From the NCBI GenBank assembly GCA_903824495.1, contig CAIJXB010000002.1, forward strand, positions 1-42,974: a stretch of 42,974 nt of DNA. Direction: 5' to 3'. Positions 18,262-25,054 of the stretch are shown piece after piece. The notes under the pieces were generated by a model that made no database searches, was not told the DNA's origin, and saw only the letters and a program-made list of their open reading frames with translations. Source of the DNA: an uncultured Chlamydiae bacterium. Its GTDB lineage: Bacteria; Chlamydiota; Chlamydiia; Chlamydiales; Rhabdochlamydiaceae. Positions within the stretch are counted from its first letter, which is position 1. Each line of letters starts with the position of its first letter. Position numbers and translations under genes: made by a program.

Positions 18262-18492
18262 CTATTCTTCTTCGTGGTTTGCTAAAGCTTCCAAATCTTC
18301 TAGATATTTGAGAGTCGGATTCTTACGAACCTGATCAAAAAGATCTGCCAAGGAGATTTCATGTCCAGCATGGACGTAATAACGAGCTAAACGAATAGCG
18401 AAATGAGCGAGCTCAAAATTGTTCTTAAAAACACCTCTCATACTCTCATTTGTCAAAAGCTCTTTCGTTGCTAAAAACTCTTTCCCTACCAT
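18262..18492 (-). CDS. Small protein in the rpoZ position, possible divergent RNA polymerase omega
   Basis: The 76-residue product sits directly after gmk and before metG. In most bacteria the gene after gmk is rpoZ. Its core NNFELAHFAIRLARYYVHAG resembles the omega signature in which an N-R-F-[DE]-L-V motif is followed by A-x-R-A-R; N, F, E-L, A and the Arg-rich helix fall in the same spacing. Chlamydia has an uncharacterised small gene at the same place. The match is weak overall and the C-terminus (LEALANHEEE) is acidic as in omega. I regard this as inference from position plus a short motif. Omega stabilises beta-prime in RNA polymerase. Confidence 0.6.
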   Translation of the reverse strand: MVGKEFLATKELLTNESMRGVFKNNFELAHFAIRLARYYVHAGHEISLADLFDQVRKNPTLKYLEDLEALANHEEE

Positions 18493-18532
18493 AACATTCC
18501 CCTCAAGTTTTATAAGTAAATTTGTTTATTCG

Positions 18533-19129
18533 TTAGTGATTCACTCTATGTTCTTCTGCAATCAGAATGCTCTTAAGCACTTCGTAAGCAACGTCGAGCT
18601 CGGAGTTCACTATAAAAAAGTCATAAGCAAGAGCTAGCTCCATCTCTCTATGGGCCCAGGAAAGTCTTTTTTCCTGTTCTTGCTCTGTCTCTGTTTGTCT
18701 TCCTAAAAGTCTTTTTTCCAGTACTTCAAAATCAGGAGGCGCTATGAAAATATAAGTCGCTTCCACCTTTAAGGCTTGGAGCTGCAACGCTCCTTGCGTG
18801 TCGATCACAAGGACAACATGTTTTCCTTTTTTTCTTTGAAGATCGACAAACTCTTTTGAAGTTCCATACAAGTGACCAAATACTTCAGCACTTTCTAAAA
18901 AGTCCCCTTTGGCCCTTTTTTTCTCAAAAGATTCAAGAGGCATAAAAAAATAGTCTTTCCCTTCGACTTCTCCGGCCCTTGGAGGCCTCGTTGTGCAAGA
19001 GACGCTCTCTATGACACAAGGAAAATTCTTCGTAAGCATGCGAACAAGCGTCGTTTTCCCAGTTCCTGCAGGAGCGCTCACAACAAACAAAAGACCTTCA
19101 GAAAGATTGCCTAGTATTTTTTCTGCCAT
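18533..19129 (-). CDS. gmk: Guanylate kinase
   Basis: GMP is phosphorylated to GDP with ATP. The 198-residue product has the P-loop SAPAGTGKTT at about 18-27, the GMP-binding block SCTTRPPRAGEVEGKDYFF and the lid region GRQTETEQEQEKRLSWA. Length and order are those of bacterial Gmk. It begins 3 bases after yicC, and the two are adjacent in many bacteria. Confidence 0.95.
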   Translation of the reverse strand: MAEKILGNLSEGLLFVVSAPAGTGKTTLVRMLTKNFPCVIESVSCTTRPPRAGEVEGKDYFFMPLESFEKKRAKGDFLESAEVFGHLYGTSKEFVDLQRKKGKHVVLVIDTQGALQLQALKVEATYIFIAPPDFEVLEKRLLGRQTETEQEQEKRLSWAHREMELALAYDFFIVNSELDVAYEVLKSILIAEEHRVNH

Positions 19130-19132
19130 TGA

Positions 19133-20005
19133 TTACTCTACATTTTGTGCTTGTTCACGAATCTTTTCGAGCTCAGATTTCATTTTAAGTGCACAGGTTG
19201 AAACAGCCACATCATCTGATTTCGAAGAAATCGTATTGATCTCTCGGCCCATTTCCTGCACTAGAAAATCCATCGTCCTTCCAACGCCTTTTTCATCCGC
19301 TTTTAAAAGAGCTCTAAACTGACCTATATGCGATCTCAATCGAACAATCTCTTCAGTCACATCGGTTTTTTCAGCATAGAAAAACACCTCTCTTAAAGTC
19401 CTATCCCTGTCATCTATAGAAATTTCTTTAAATTCTTGAAGCTTATCTAAAATTTTCTTTCTATAGCGCTCTTCCATACCCAAAGATCCGGTCTCTACCT
19501 CTTTTGTGAGGGTTTCTAGGACATCCAGGTGCATTTCGAAGGCCAAAGCTAAGGATTTTCCCTCAAGCTCTCTCATGCGAAGGAAAGCAGCCAAGGCTTC
19601 ATGGACCACGCCTTTGAGGTCTTCTAAAATTTGCCCTTCTTGGCCTGTAAGGTCTGTTGGCTGCCCTTTTACCTCTTCGTAAAGGAAAGGGAGGGTAATT
19701 TGTTCTATGGGGAGCTTAAGGCCTAAGGCCACCTGCTCCATCTCTTTTTTCAAAGAGAGCAATCTTTTAAGGTTGCTATTTCCACCCTCTGATCCAAAAA
19801 ATACTTTTACAGTGACCTGCCCTCTTTGGACTGCTGCTGAGAGCCATTTACGCACTTCCAGGTCAAACTGCAAGAAGTCTTTGGACATAAACACATGAAA
19901 ATCAAGACCTTTCTTATTGACAGAATGGATCTCCACCACCCATTTACCGAGTGGAGAGGAAGAAACGGCTCTTCCGTAAGCGGTCATGCTTCTAATCATC
20001 GACAT
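19133..20005 (-). CDS. yicC: YicC/YloC-family endoribonuclease-like protein
   Basis: The 290-residue product has the family's N-terminal IRSMTAYGRA and C-terminal GRTMDFLVQEMGREINTISSKS blocks, with the usual coiled middle and the ending MKSELEKIREQAQNVE. Members such as E. coli YicC act on RNA in the cytoplasm. The frame opens with MSMIRSMT; the second Met (19999) gives the more common MIRSMT start, and ribosome-site evidence does not settle it. Gene order yicC-gmk is widely conserved. Confidence 0.9.
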   Translation of the reverse strand: MSMIRSMTAYGRAVSSSPLGKWVVEIHSVNKKGLDFHVFMSKDFLQFDLEVRKWLSAAVQRGQVTVKVFFGSEGGNSNLKRLLSLKKEMEQVALGLKLPIEQITLPFLYEEVKGQPTDLTGQEGQILEDLKGVVHEALAAFLRMRELEGKSLALAFEMHLDVLETLTKEVETGSLGMEERYRKKILDKLQEFKEISIDDRDRTLREVFFYAEKTDVTEEIVRLRSHIGQFRALLKADEKGVGRTMDFLVQEMGREINTISSKSDDVAVSTCALKMKSELEKIREQAQNVE

Positions 20006-20098
20006 CCAGAGTTTAGATTGCTAGGGGCTTATTTATAGAGGATATTTCCCCTTAAGTCAAGGGTTAGATACTAAGGCATATGAGAAACCCCGAAAACA

Positions 20099-20128
20099 TT
20101 GACTTTATCGGCAATTTATCGGCATAAA
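20099..20128 (+). promoter_or_regulatory. Probable promoter of the cupin gene
   Basis: TTGACT (20099-20104) and CATAAA (20123-20128) have an 18-base spacer that contains a direct repeat of TTATCGGCA. AAGGA precedes the gene start at 20151. Confidence 0.4.
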
Positions 20129-20150
20129 GATTTAAAATAAGGATTTCATT

Positions 20151-20528
20151 ATGCTTTTAAAATTCCTATGCCTCCTTCTCCTAATTTCTTGTTTTTCCCT
20201 TCAAAGTGAAGAAATTCTACCTCCTCAAACGCATCGTGTGTTCCAGTTTGAAAACGAACATGTGAGAGTTTGGAAAACCGTCATTATGCCACATCAACCT
20301 TTGAAGATGCATCGGCACGATTGCTCTCGCGTGATCGTTGGACTAAAAGGTGGAAAGCTTACCAAAATTGAAACGACAGGCGAAACTTCGGAATTAAACT
20401 TTGAAACAGGCGTTGCGTATTGGCTCACAGAAGATCCTCCTGGAACTCTTCATGCAGACATCAATGAGTCTGATGAACCGATTGAAGTGATGGTCATCGA
20501 AATTAAAACCCTTGAAACAAAAAAATAA
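20151..20528 (+). CDS. Small secreted cupin-fold protein
   Basis: The 125-residue product begins with a signal peptide (MLLKFLCLLLLISCFSLQSEE). The rest fits a single cupin domain: HVRVWKTVIMPHQPLKMHRH supplies metal-ligand-like histidines, and a second beta-rich block around GVAYWLTEDPPGTLHA carries a further histidine. Substrate and partner are unknown. Export to the periplasm is inferred from the signal peptide. A good AAGGA ribosome site precedes the ATG. Confidence 0.75.
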   Translation: MLLKFLCLLLLISCFSLQSEEILPPQTHRVFQFENEHVRVWKTVIMPHQPLKMHRHDCSRVIVGLKGGKLTKIETTGETSELNFETGVAYWLTEDPPGTLHADINESDEPIEVMVIEIKTLETKK

Positions 20529-20629
20529 ATGAAACAAATATCCTTTATTATTTTCACATAAAATCAAAGTTGAAAACAAACCAAGACAAAGACTATGATT
20601 TTAAATCACTTAAATAGTCGAGGATTTTT

Positions 20630-21436
20630 ATGATTAAAATTTTAACAGCAGTTACTGTAACGGCTGCCCTATGGGCCTTGAGAGAATGGGCCTATCCTTT
20701 GCACGAAGATCAAAAAACGAGAGATGTCGCTCTTACCACTTTGCAAAAATGCCCCTCGATGCCGGGAATACACAGCTCCTCAAGCCCTTTTTATTGCACA
20801 CAAAAAGAAAGGCTGGAGTATATCAATGCCTCTGAATTTAGAGGGCTTTTAATTATTTTCCAAGAGGTGCTTCATGGAAATACCACAGCAAGATTTATTT
20901 TCCCGAAGGAAGATCTTCCCAAAGTCACCCCTATCGCCACTGAAATAAGGGATCAATACACTCATTCTTCCGGATGTAAAGATACAATTTGGGATCGAAG
21001 ATTTCCAAACCACACAACCAGGCCTTTATTTAATAGCAACGGAACACTCGTCCACTACCGCGTATATAGCAAAGGCGATTTCTGCGTCGAAAACAGTTGC
21101 ATCCCAGAAGCCATCGCCGACCTCCATTTACTTCAATACGTAGAAGAATGTAGCTTGGGAACGATTCCTTTGGGCAAGTTTTTTCCTACCCTGATGGAAC
21201 ATGAACGAAAAGACAGGATCTTAAAGCGCTTAAACGGAGTTAACATTTCTCAAGTTTTTGATGATAGTAAAACAATCATCCTGAAAGGAAGAAGGCTCAA
21301 GCTTGGAGAGATCGCCAATCTATACCGCAACTTGACCGAACAGTATAAAAAGCCGGAGCTTGCTGTTACCTCTCGTGAATTCATCGAATTCATATCGGGG
21401 CTAGTAACAGTATTTCTTGAACTTATTCAAAGCTGA
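20630..21436 (+). pseudogene. Uncharacterised secreted protein, 5' part of a gene probably split by IS607
   Basis: No family is recognised. The product as it stands is 268 residues with a hydrophobic N-terminus (IKILTAVTVTAALWAL), a Cys-containing middle (Cys at CPSMP, FYC, SGC, FC, SC, EEC) and an alpha-helical C-terminus. Its frame ends at a TGA created two codon positions after the proposed left edge of the IS607 element. Joining CTTATTCAAAG here to TTTTGAAGAGC at 23537 restores an in-frame continuation of 79 codons (feature 23537-23777), giving a predicted original length near 347. The protein may still be functional because only the end is lost. Confidence 0.6.
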
Positions 21437-21451
21437 TTATATATTATCAGC
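21432..21451. repeat. Inverted repeat at the left end of the IS607 element
   Basis: GCTGAT (21432-21437) and ATCAGC (21446-21451) flank TATATATT, and the second arm touches the tnpA ATG at 21452. It may be the recombinase-binding site at the left end or a hairpin that hides the start codon, which has no Shine-Dalgarno sequence. Confidence 0.5.
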
Positions 21452-22072
21452 ATGAATAAGTTTTTAAGCATCCAAGATGCAGCAAAATACATGGGGGTTT
21501 CTCCTCAAACACTCCGCCGCTGGGAAAAAGCAGGAAAAATAAAACCTGCTTATCGAACAGAAGGTAAACAAAGACGATATGATCCGTCTCTACTGCGTCC
21601 ATTTGATCTCACTAATAAAACTACAGATCGATTGACGATTGCTTATGCAAGAGTCTCTAGTCATGATCAGAAAGATGATTTACAAAGACAAGTCCATATG
21701 TTAGAAGTTTACTGCTCTGCAAAAGGGTGGACCTTTTCAATCATAAAAGATCTAGGTTCTGGAATGAACTATCACAAAAAAGGTCTCAAACAATTATTGG
21801 ATTTAGTTATGACAGGGCAGATAGGACGTTTAGTTCTTACCCATAAGGATCGACTTCTGCGATTCGGAGCAGAACTTATCTTTTCTCTTTGTGCAGTTAA
21901 AAATATAGAGGTTGTCATCATCAACCAAGGTGATGAGCCTTCATTCGAAGAAGAGCTAGCTAAAGATGTACTTGAAATCATAACCGTATTTTCAGCTAGG
22001 CTTTATGGATCTCGAAGTCATAAAAACAAACAGCTTATGAGCAATCTTCAACAAGCGGTTAAAGATGTCTGA
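21452..22072 (+). CDS. tnpA: IS607-type serine recombinase transposase TnpA
   Basis: The 206-residue product has an N-terminal MerR-like helix-turn-helix (IQDAAKYMGVSPQTLRRWEK) followed by a resolvase catalytic domain. YARVSSHDQ contains the nucleophile near Ser69, and GSGMNYHKKGLKQLL and LTHKDRLLRFG supply the Arg-rich active-site region. The DNA-binding domain at the N-terminus, the reverse of ordinary resolvases, is diagnostic for IS607. The last 8 bases overlap tnpB. No ribosome site precedes the ATG, which abuts a hairpin. Confidence 0.93.
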   Translation: MNKFLSIQDAAKYMGVSPQTLRRWEKAGKIKPAYRTEGKQRRYDPSLLRPFDLTNKTTDRLTIAYARVSSHDQKDDLQRQVHMLEVYCSAKGWTFSIIKDLGSGMNYHKKGLKQLLDLVMTGQIGRLVLTHKDRLLRFGAELIFSLCAVKNIEVVIINQGDEPSFEEELAKDVLEIITVFSARLYGSRSHKNKQLMSNLQQAVKDV

Positions 22073-23531
22073 GCAAAGTACTGTATTAAAGCTTGGTCTT
22101 GAAGTTGGACTTCAAGAGGCTCAAGAAATTGACGGACAGTCTCGAATCTGCAACTGGCTCTATAACCACCTCGTCGAAAAAGGAAGTCAGCTCAAACAAG
22201 AATTTCTGAAATCAGGAAATAAAGAGTCAGCCATGACTCTTTATTCAAAAAGAGGGCTTAGAAATTTACTGCCCTCCATTAAAGCAGAAAACCCATTTTT
22301 GAAAGTTGTCCATTCTTCTCCATTAAAAAACACAGCTTTACGAGTAACTAGCGCGATTCAAGACTATCAAAAATCAAGAAAGGGCAAGAGAAAGGGAAAG
22401 CAAACCGGCTGGCCTCAGTTTCGCAGTTGGAAGAAGGGATGGTTTTCTTTACTTTATGATGAGCCTAATAAAGGCTTTAAAGTCAAAGGACAGCAGCTCA
22501 TCCTTTCTTTAGGAATGGGAATAGATAGAAAGCAGCGCTCTGTCAAACTGGGAATTCCGGATGCAGGACTTCTCAAGGGACAAACGATACGCAATCTGCG
22601 TATCGTTTGTGAACTTGGCAAATATTACGCTATTTTCACAATAGAGAAGCTATTACCTAAGACAAAGCCCATTTCTAAAGTTATAGCATTAGATCCTAAT
22701 CACAAGAACCTCGCTTATGGGGTTGATACAGATAGAAAAGGCATCGAAATAGCAGCCCCAAAATGGCTGAAGATCTACGATAAACGCCTAGATGAACTCA
22801 AAAGCAAAAAAGATCGCTGCAATAAAAAAGCCAAAAAAGTTTCTGCCTTAAATGAGAAAGAAGAACCTACAGGAAAAGAGTACTATCTTCCTTCTAGAAA
22901 ATGGAAGAAACGTGACAACGCCTTGAAAAAGGCCTTACGTAAACGCCGAGAACAGACAAAGACGTTTATGTTTACAACAGCTCATGCTCTTTTTAAAGAG
23001 TATGATTGCGTTGCTATAGGAGACTACACTCCAAATGGGAATGGAGACAATTCGATTATGCGACGTGCAATGAACAATCGGTCCGTAATAGGCCGATTTA
23101 AAGAAACGCTTTCTTGGGTAGCTGCAAAGTCAGGAAAGACCTTTTTAGAATTTGATGAAAAAGGGACGACTCGAACTTGTAATTGTTGCCATTACGTAGA
23201 ACCGGAGGGAATCCCCCTAGAGGTTCGACAGTGGCAATGCCCAATATGTCAAGCCATACATATTCGTGATGAAAATGCAGGAATCAATGGTTTGAGAAGG
23301 GTCTTGCGAGACCTTTCTAAAAAAAATAAGGGAGAATATCCTTCAATAGTGTCCGGCTCGGACCTCTCTTTCGTTCAAAAGAGATGGGCTTGGAGTGTCT
23401 TGCCTAGTGGTGTACTTGTTATTCCGCGGGGGCAAGACGGTGGTTTTAATCACAGCTCCAAGAAATTAAAACGAGGGCATGATAGCCCTCGATCAAAAGT
23501 CGATTATTTGACTAATCTTAGTCAAGTTTGA
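22065..23531 (+). CDS. tnpB: TnpB RNA-guided nuclease of the IS607 element
   Basis: The 488-residue product is long for TnpB because its last 75 or so codons run through the hairpin region. The split RuvC nuclease is visible: VIALDPNH with Asp210, IGDYTPNG at 318-325 in the RuvC-II place, and HIRDENAGINGL with Asp402. A zinc ribbon (TCNCC and QCPIC pairs) lies between the last two. The RuvC-II glutamate of standard TnpB is replaced by Gly319-Asp320; E362 or E365 in LEFDEKGTTRTC may take its place. TnpB with its guide RNA cuts the empty donor site and so helps the element persist. Translation begins inside tnpA, as expected for a coupled pair. Confidence 0.92.
   Translation: MSEQSTVLKLGLEVGLQEAQEIDGQSRICNWLYNHLVEKGSQLKQEFLKSGNKESAMTLYSKRGLRNLLPSIKAENPFLKVVHSSPLKNTALRVTSAIQDYQKSRKGKRKGKQTGWPQFRSWKKGWFSLLYDEPNKGFKVKGQQLILSLGMGIDRKQRSVKLGIPDAGLLKGQTIRNLRIVCELGKYYAIFTIEKLLPKTKPISKVIALDPNHKNLAYGVDTDRKGIEIAAPKWLKIYDKRLDELKSKKDRCNKKAKKVSALNEKEEPTGKEYYLPSRKWKKRDNALKKALRKRREQTKTFMFTTAHALFKEYDCVAIGDYTPNGNGDNSIMRRAMNNRSVIGRFKETLSWVAAKSGKTFLEFDEKGTTRTCNCCHYVEPEGIPLEVRQWQCPICQAIHIRDENAGINGLRRVLRDLSKKNKGEYPSIVSGSDLSFVQKRWAWSVLPSGVLVIPRGQDGGFNHSSKKLKRGHDSPRSKVDYLTNLSQV
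23299..23525 (+). ncRNA. Candidate omega/re-RNA scaffold at the tnpB 3' end
   Basis: Five inverted repeats follow one another: GGTCT/AGACC (23300-23304/23309-23313), GTCCG/CGGAC (23351-23355/23359-23363), CTTGCC/GGCAAG (23399-23404/23431-23436), CGAGGGC/GCCCTCG (23472-23478/23485-23491) and TTGACTAA/TTAGTCAA (23508-23515/23518-23525). This density in the last part of tnpB, up to the element's right edge, is where the guide RNA of TnpB systems is encoded. The guide itself would be read from the flank after 23536. Extent is approximate. Confidence 0.5.
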
Positions 23532-23536
23532 TCAAG

Positions 23537-23777
23537 TTTTGAAGAGCGGATAGATTACGATTTTCTTTCCGACATTAAAGGACCTAAAATGTGGAAGATG
23601 GTGCAACGCAATCTCAATATCATAAGACGGGAAGCTACCCAATATAGACTTGATCTCAAGACGTTGCTTCCTCTAAATGAGACAAAGATCGCTCACCTCA
23701 TCAAGATCTGCAGATCAAAAGATGTGGCGCTGAATAGAGTAAGATCAAAAAAGCTCATCAAGAGCCACCGGCTTTAA
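23537..23777 (+). pseudogene. 3' fragment of the gene interrupted by IS607
   Basis: From the right edge of the element a frame stays open for 79 codons to a TAA at 23775-23777: FEERIDYDFLSDIKGPK, then a 62-residue basic helical part (MWKMVQRNLNIIRREATQY at its start). It begins upstream of its first ATG at 23589 and so looks like a C-terminus, not a gene of its own. The frame joins that of the 20630 gene after the AAG core. An AAAGGA stands before the ATG at 23589, so separate translation as a 62-residue peptide cannot be excluded. Confidence 0.5.
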
Positions 23778-23902
23778 TCTGTTTCCATCGCTTGCTTTTC
23801 TGGGTATGTAGTGAAAATAAAAATAAATACCCCGATTAAAAAGCTCACTCCAATAAGAACATACAGAATTTTTTTGCCCCATTCTACTGCCTCTACACTG
23901 TT
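23774..23902 (-). other. Short hydrophobic reading frame without a clear start
   Basis: A 42-codon frame on the reverse strand encodes one convincing membrane segment (ILYVLIGVSFLIGVFIFIF) with a Lys-Lys before it and an acidic end. It has no ATG, and only an internal GTG. It may be the tail of a decayed small membrane protein gene or chance. The rest of 23778-23949 shows nothing I can assign. Confidence 0.2.
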
Positions 23903-23949
23903 TTAATTAAAAAAAGCATAACCGATGCAGGAATTAACTAACCAGTAGC

Positions 23950-23998
23950 TTGATTGGATAAGGGGCTCTTGTATATAACTTCCCATACTTTATCCAAT
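23950..23998 (+). promoter_or_regulatory. Promoter with a flanking inverted repeat before the DUF1653 gene
   Basis: TTGATT (23950-23955) and TATAAC (23974-23979) are separated by 18 bases. A perfect 9-base inverted repeat, ATTGGATAA (23953-23961) and TTATCCAAT (23990-23998), overlaps the -35 box and lies just after the -10 box. Such a pair could be an operator or form a 5' hairpin. Confidence 0.4.
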
Positions 23999-24012
23999 TT
24001 AAGGATTCTATC

Positions 24013-24264
24013 ATGAGTCAAGAAGTATTACCTTGTTTTTCCCCTTTAGCAAAATCTGTCGAGCTAGGTTCTCTTTATGAACATTATAAAGGGCTTCGCT
24101 ACAAGATTTTGGCTGTGGCACGCCACAGCGAAACACTTGAAGAAATGGTCATTTATGAGGCTCTTTATGGAGAGCATGATGTATGGGCAAGGCCTCTTAG
24201 TATGTTTTTAGAAAGCATTACGATAGATGGAAAAATTCAACCCAGGTTCAAACGAATTGATTAA
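24013..24264 (+). CDS. DUF1653 domain protein
   Basis: The 83-residue product is almost all one DUF1653 domain: YEHYKGLRYKILAVARHSET, then EEMVIYEALYG, DVWARPLSMFLE and PRF, all hallmarks of the family. The function of DUF1653 is not known to me. AAGGA stands 8 bases before the ATG. Its last 38 bases overlap the next gene, so the two are coupled. Confidence 0.85.
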   Translation: MSQEVLPCFSPLAKSVELGSLYEHYKGLRYKILAVARHSETLEEMVIYEALYGEHDVWARPLSMFLESITIDGKIQPRFKRID

Positions 24265-25054
24265 GTTTTTCTACCCCACTATCTTCTTACTTCTTCTTTG
24301 CCTCTCAAAAGATGCACTAGCCTTTTCGTATGAAAGGCTCCCTCATGGTTCTTTTTCATGGATCCATGTTTTGACCATCGATCCAAAAGAGCACGTGATC
24401 ATTCCTGCTAGGGCCGTCGGTAGAGAAACAGCTCTCGCTCTTGCAAATCAGCATGGAGCCGTAGCCGCCACTAACGGCGGCTTTTGGAAAGCAAATGGTG
24501 ATCCTGCTGGGGCTTTAAAAATTAATGGTGAGTGGCTAGGCACTCCTGTTAAACCAAGAGGAGCCATAGGATGGTCCCTTAGCAATGACCAAGTAGTCAT
24601 CGATAGGATTTTAACAAACTACTCTTCTGAGGAACAGATAGAAGTGGTCCCCTTTTCTACATCTCCAGATGATTGGAGTACGTTAGAAAACATCGTTGGA
24701 GGAGCCCCCGTCTTAGTACAAAACGGACACATCATCGAAGATTTTACGCTAGAACAAACCCTCCCCTCTTTCCTTACGAGCAGCCATCCAAGGACCGCTG
24801 TTGGCATCAAAGAAAACGGAACTTGGGTATTTGTGGTAGTAGATGGCAGCGCTTATAGATTGTTTGGCGGCATGAGCATAAAAGAGCTTGCTGAACTGAT
24901 GCTTGATTTGGGATGTATAAAGGCCTTAAATCTAGATGGTGGAGGCTCCTCTACAATGGTCATAGACGGTCAAGTAATCAATGAACCTTGTGGGAAAATC
25001 TACGAAAATGACAAATACGTGGAATCCATATCAGATGCCATTCTCATTTTCTAA
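24227..25054 (+). CDS. Exported phosphodiester glycosidase (NAGPA/DUF2233 domain)
   Basis: The 275-residue product has a hydrophobic export segment at about 11-32 (FFYPTIFLLLLCLSKDALAF) and then the NAGPA domain, with NGGFW at 83-87, HPRTAVGI at 187-194 and DGGGSSTMV at 237-245. The same domain forms the human uncovering enzyme, which removes GlcNAc from GlcNAc-1-phospho-6-mannose; bacterial members cleave sugar phosphodiesters of largely unknown origin. The ATG at 24227 lies inside the DUF1653 gene. Periplasmic or extracellular location is inferred. The stop overlaps that of the opposite gene by 4 bases (CTAA). A Stealth-family phosphotransferase, the reciprocal activity type, is encoded at 35796-36863. 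Confidence 0.85.
   Translation: MEKFNPGSNELIKFFYPTIFLLLLCLSKDALAFSYERLPHGSFSWIHVLTIDPKEHVIIPARAVGRETALALANQHGAVAATNGGFWKANGDPAGALKINGEWLGTPVKPRGAIGWSLSNDQVVIDRILTNYSSEEQIEVVPFSTSPDDWSTLENIVGGAPVLVQNGHIIEDFTLEQTLPSFLTSSHPRTAVGIKENGTWVFVVVDGSAYRLFGGMSIKELAELMLDLGCIKALNLDGGGSSTMVIDGQVINEPCGKIYENDKYVESISDAILIF

Larger units (their letters stand above)
21433..23536 (+). mobile_element. IS607-family insertion sequence with tnpA and tnpB
   Basis: An element of about 2.1 kb carries a serine-recombinase TnpA and a TnpB nuclease in overlapping frames, the IS607 arrangement. Edges are inferred from the shared AAG at 21430-21432 and 23534-23536 and from restoration of a reading frame on joining the flanks. 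IS607 elements move through a double-stranded circle by serine recombination with a very short core and leave no long target duplication, which agrees with what is seen. Both genes are intact, so the element may still be active. Confidence 0.75.

Noticed and set aside
22590..22610. Inverted repeat ATACGCA/TGCGTAT inside tnpB
   Set aside because: It is in the middle of a conserved coding region and has no link with the element ends or the RNA region.
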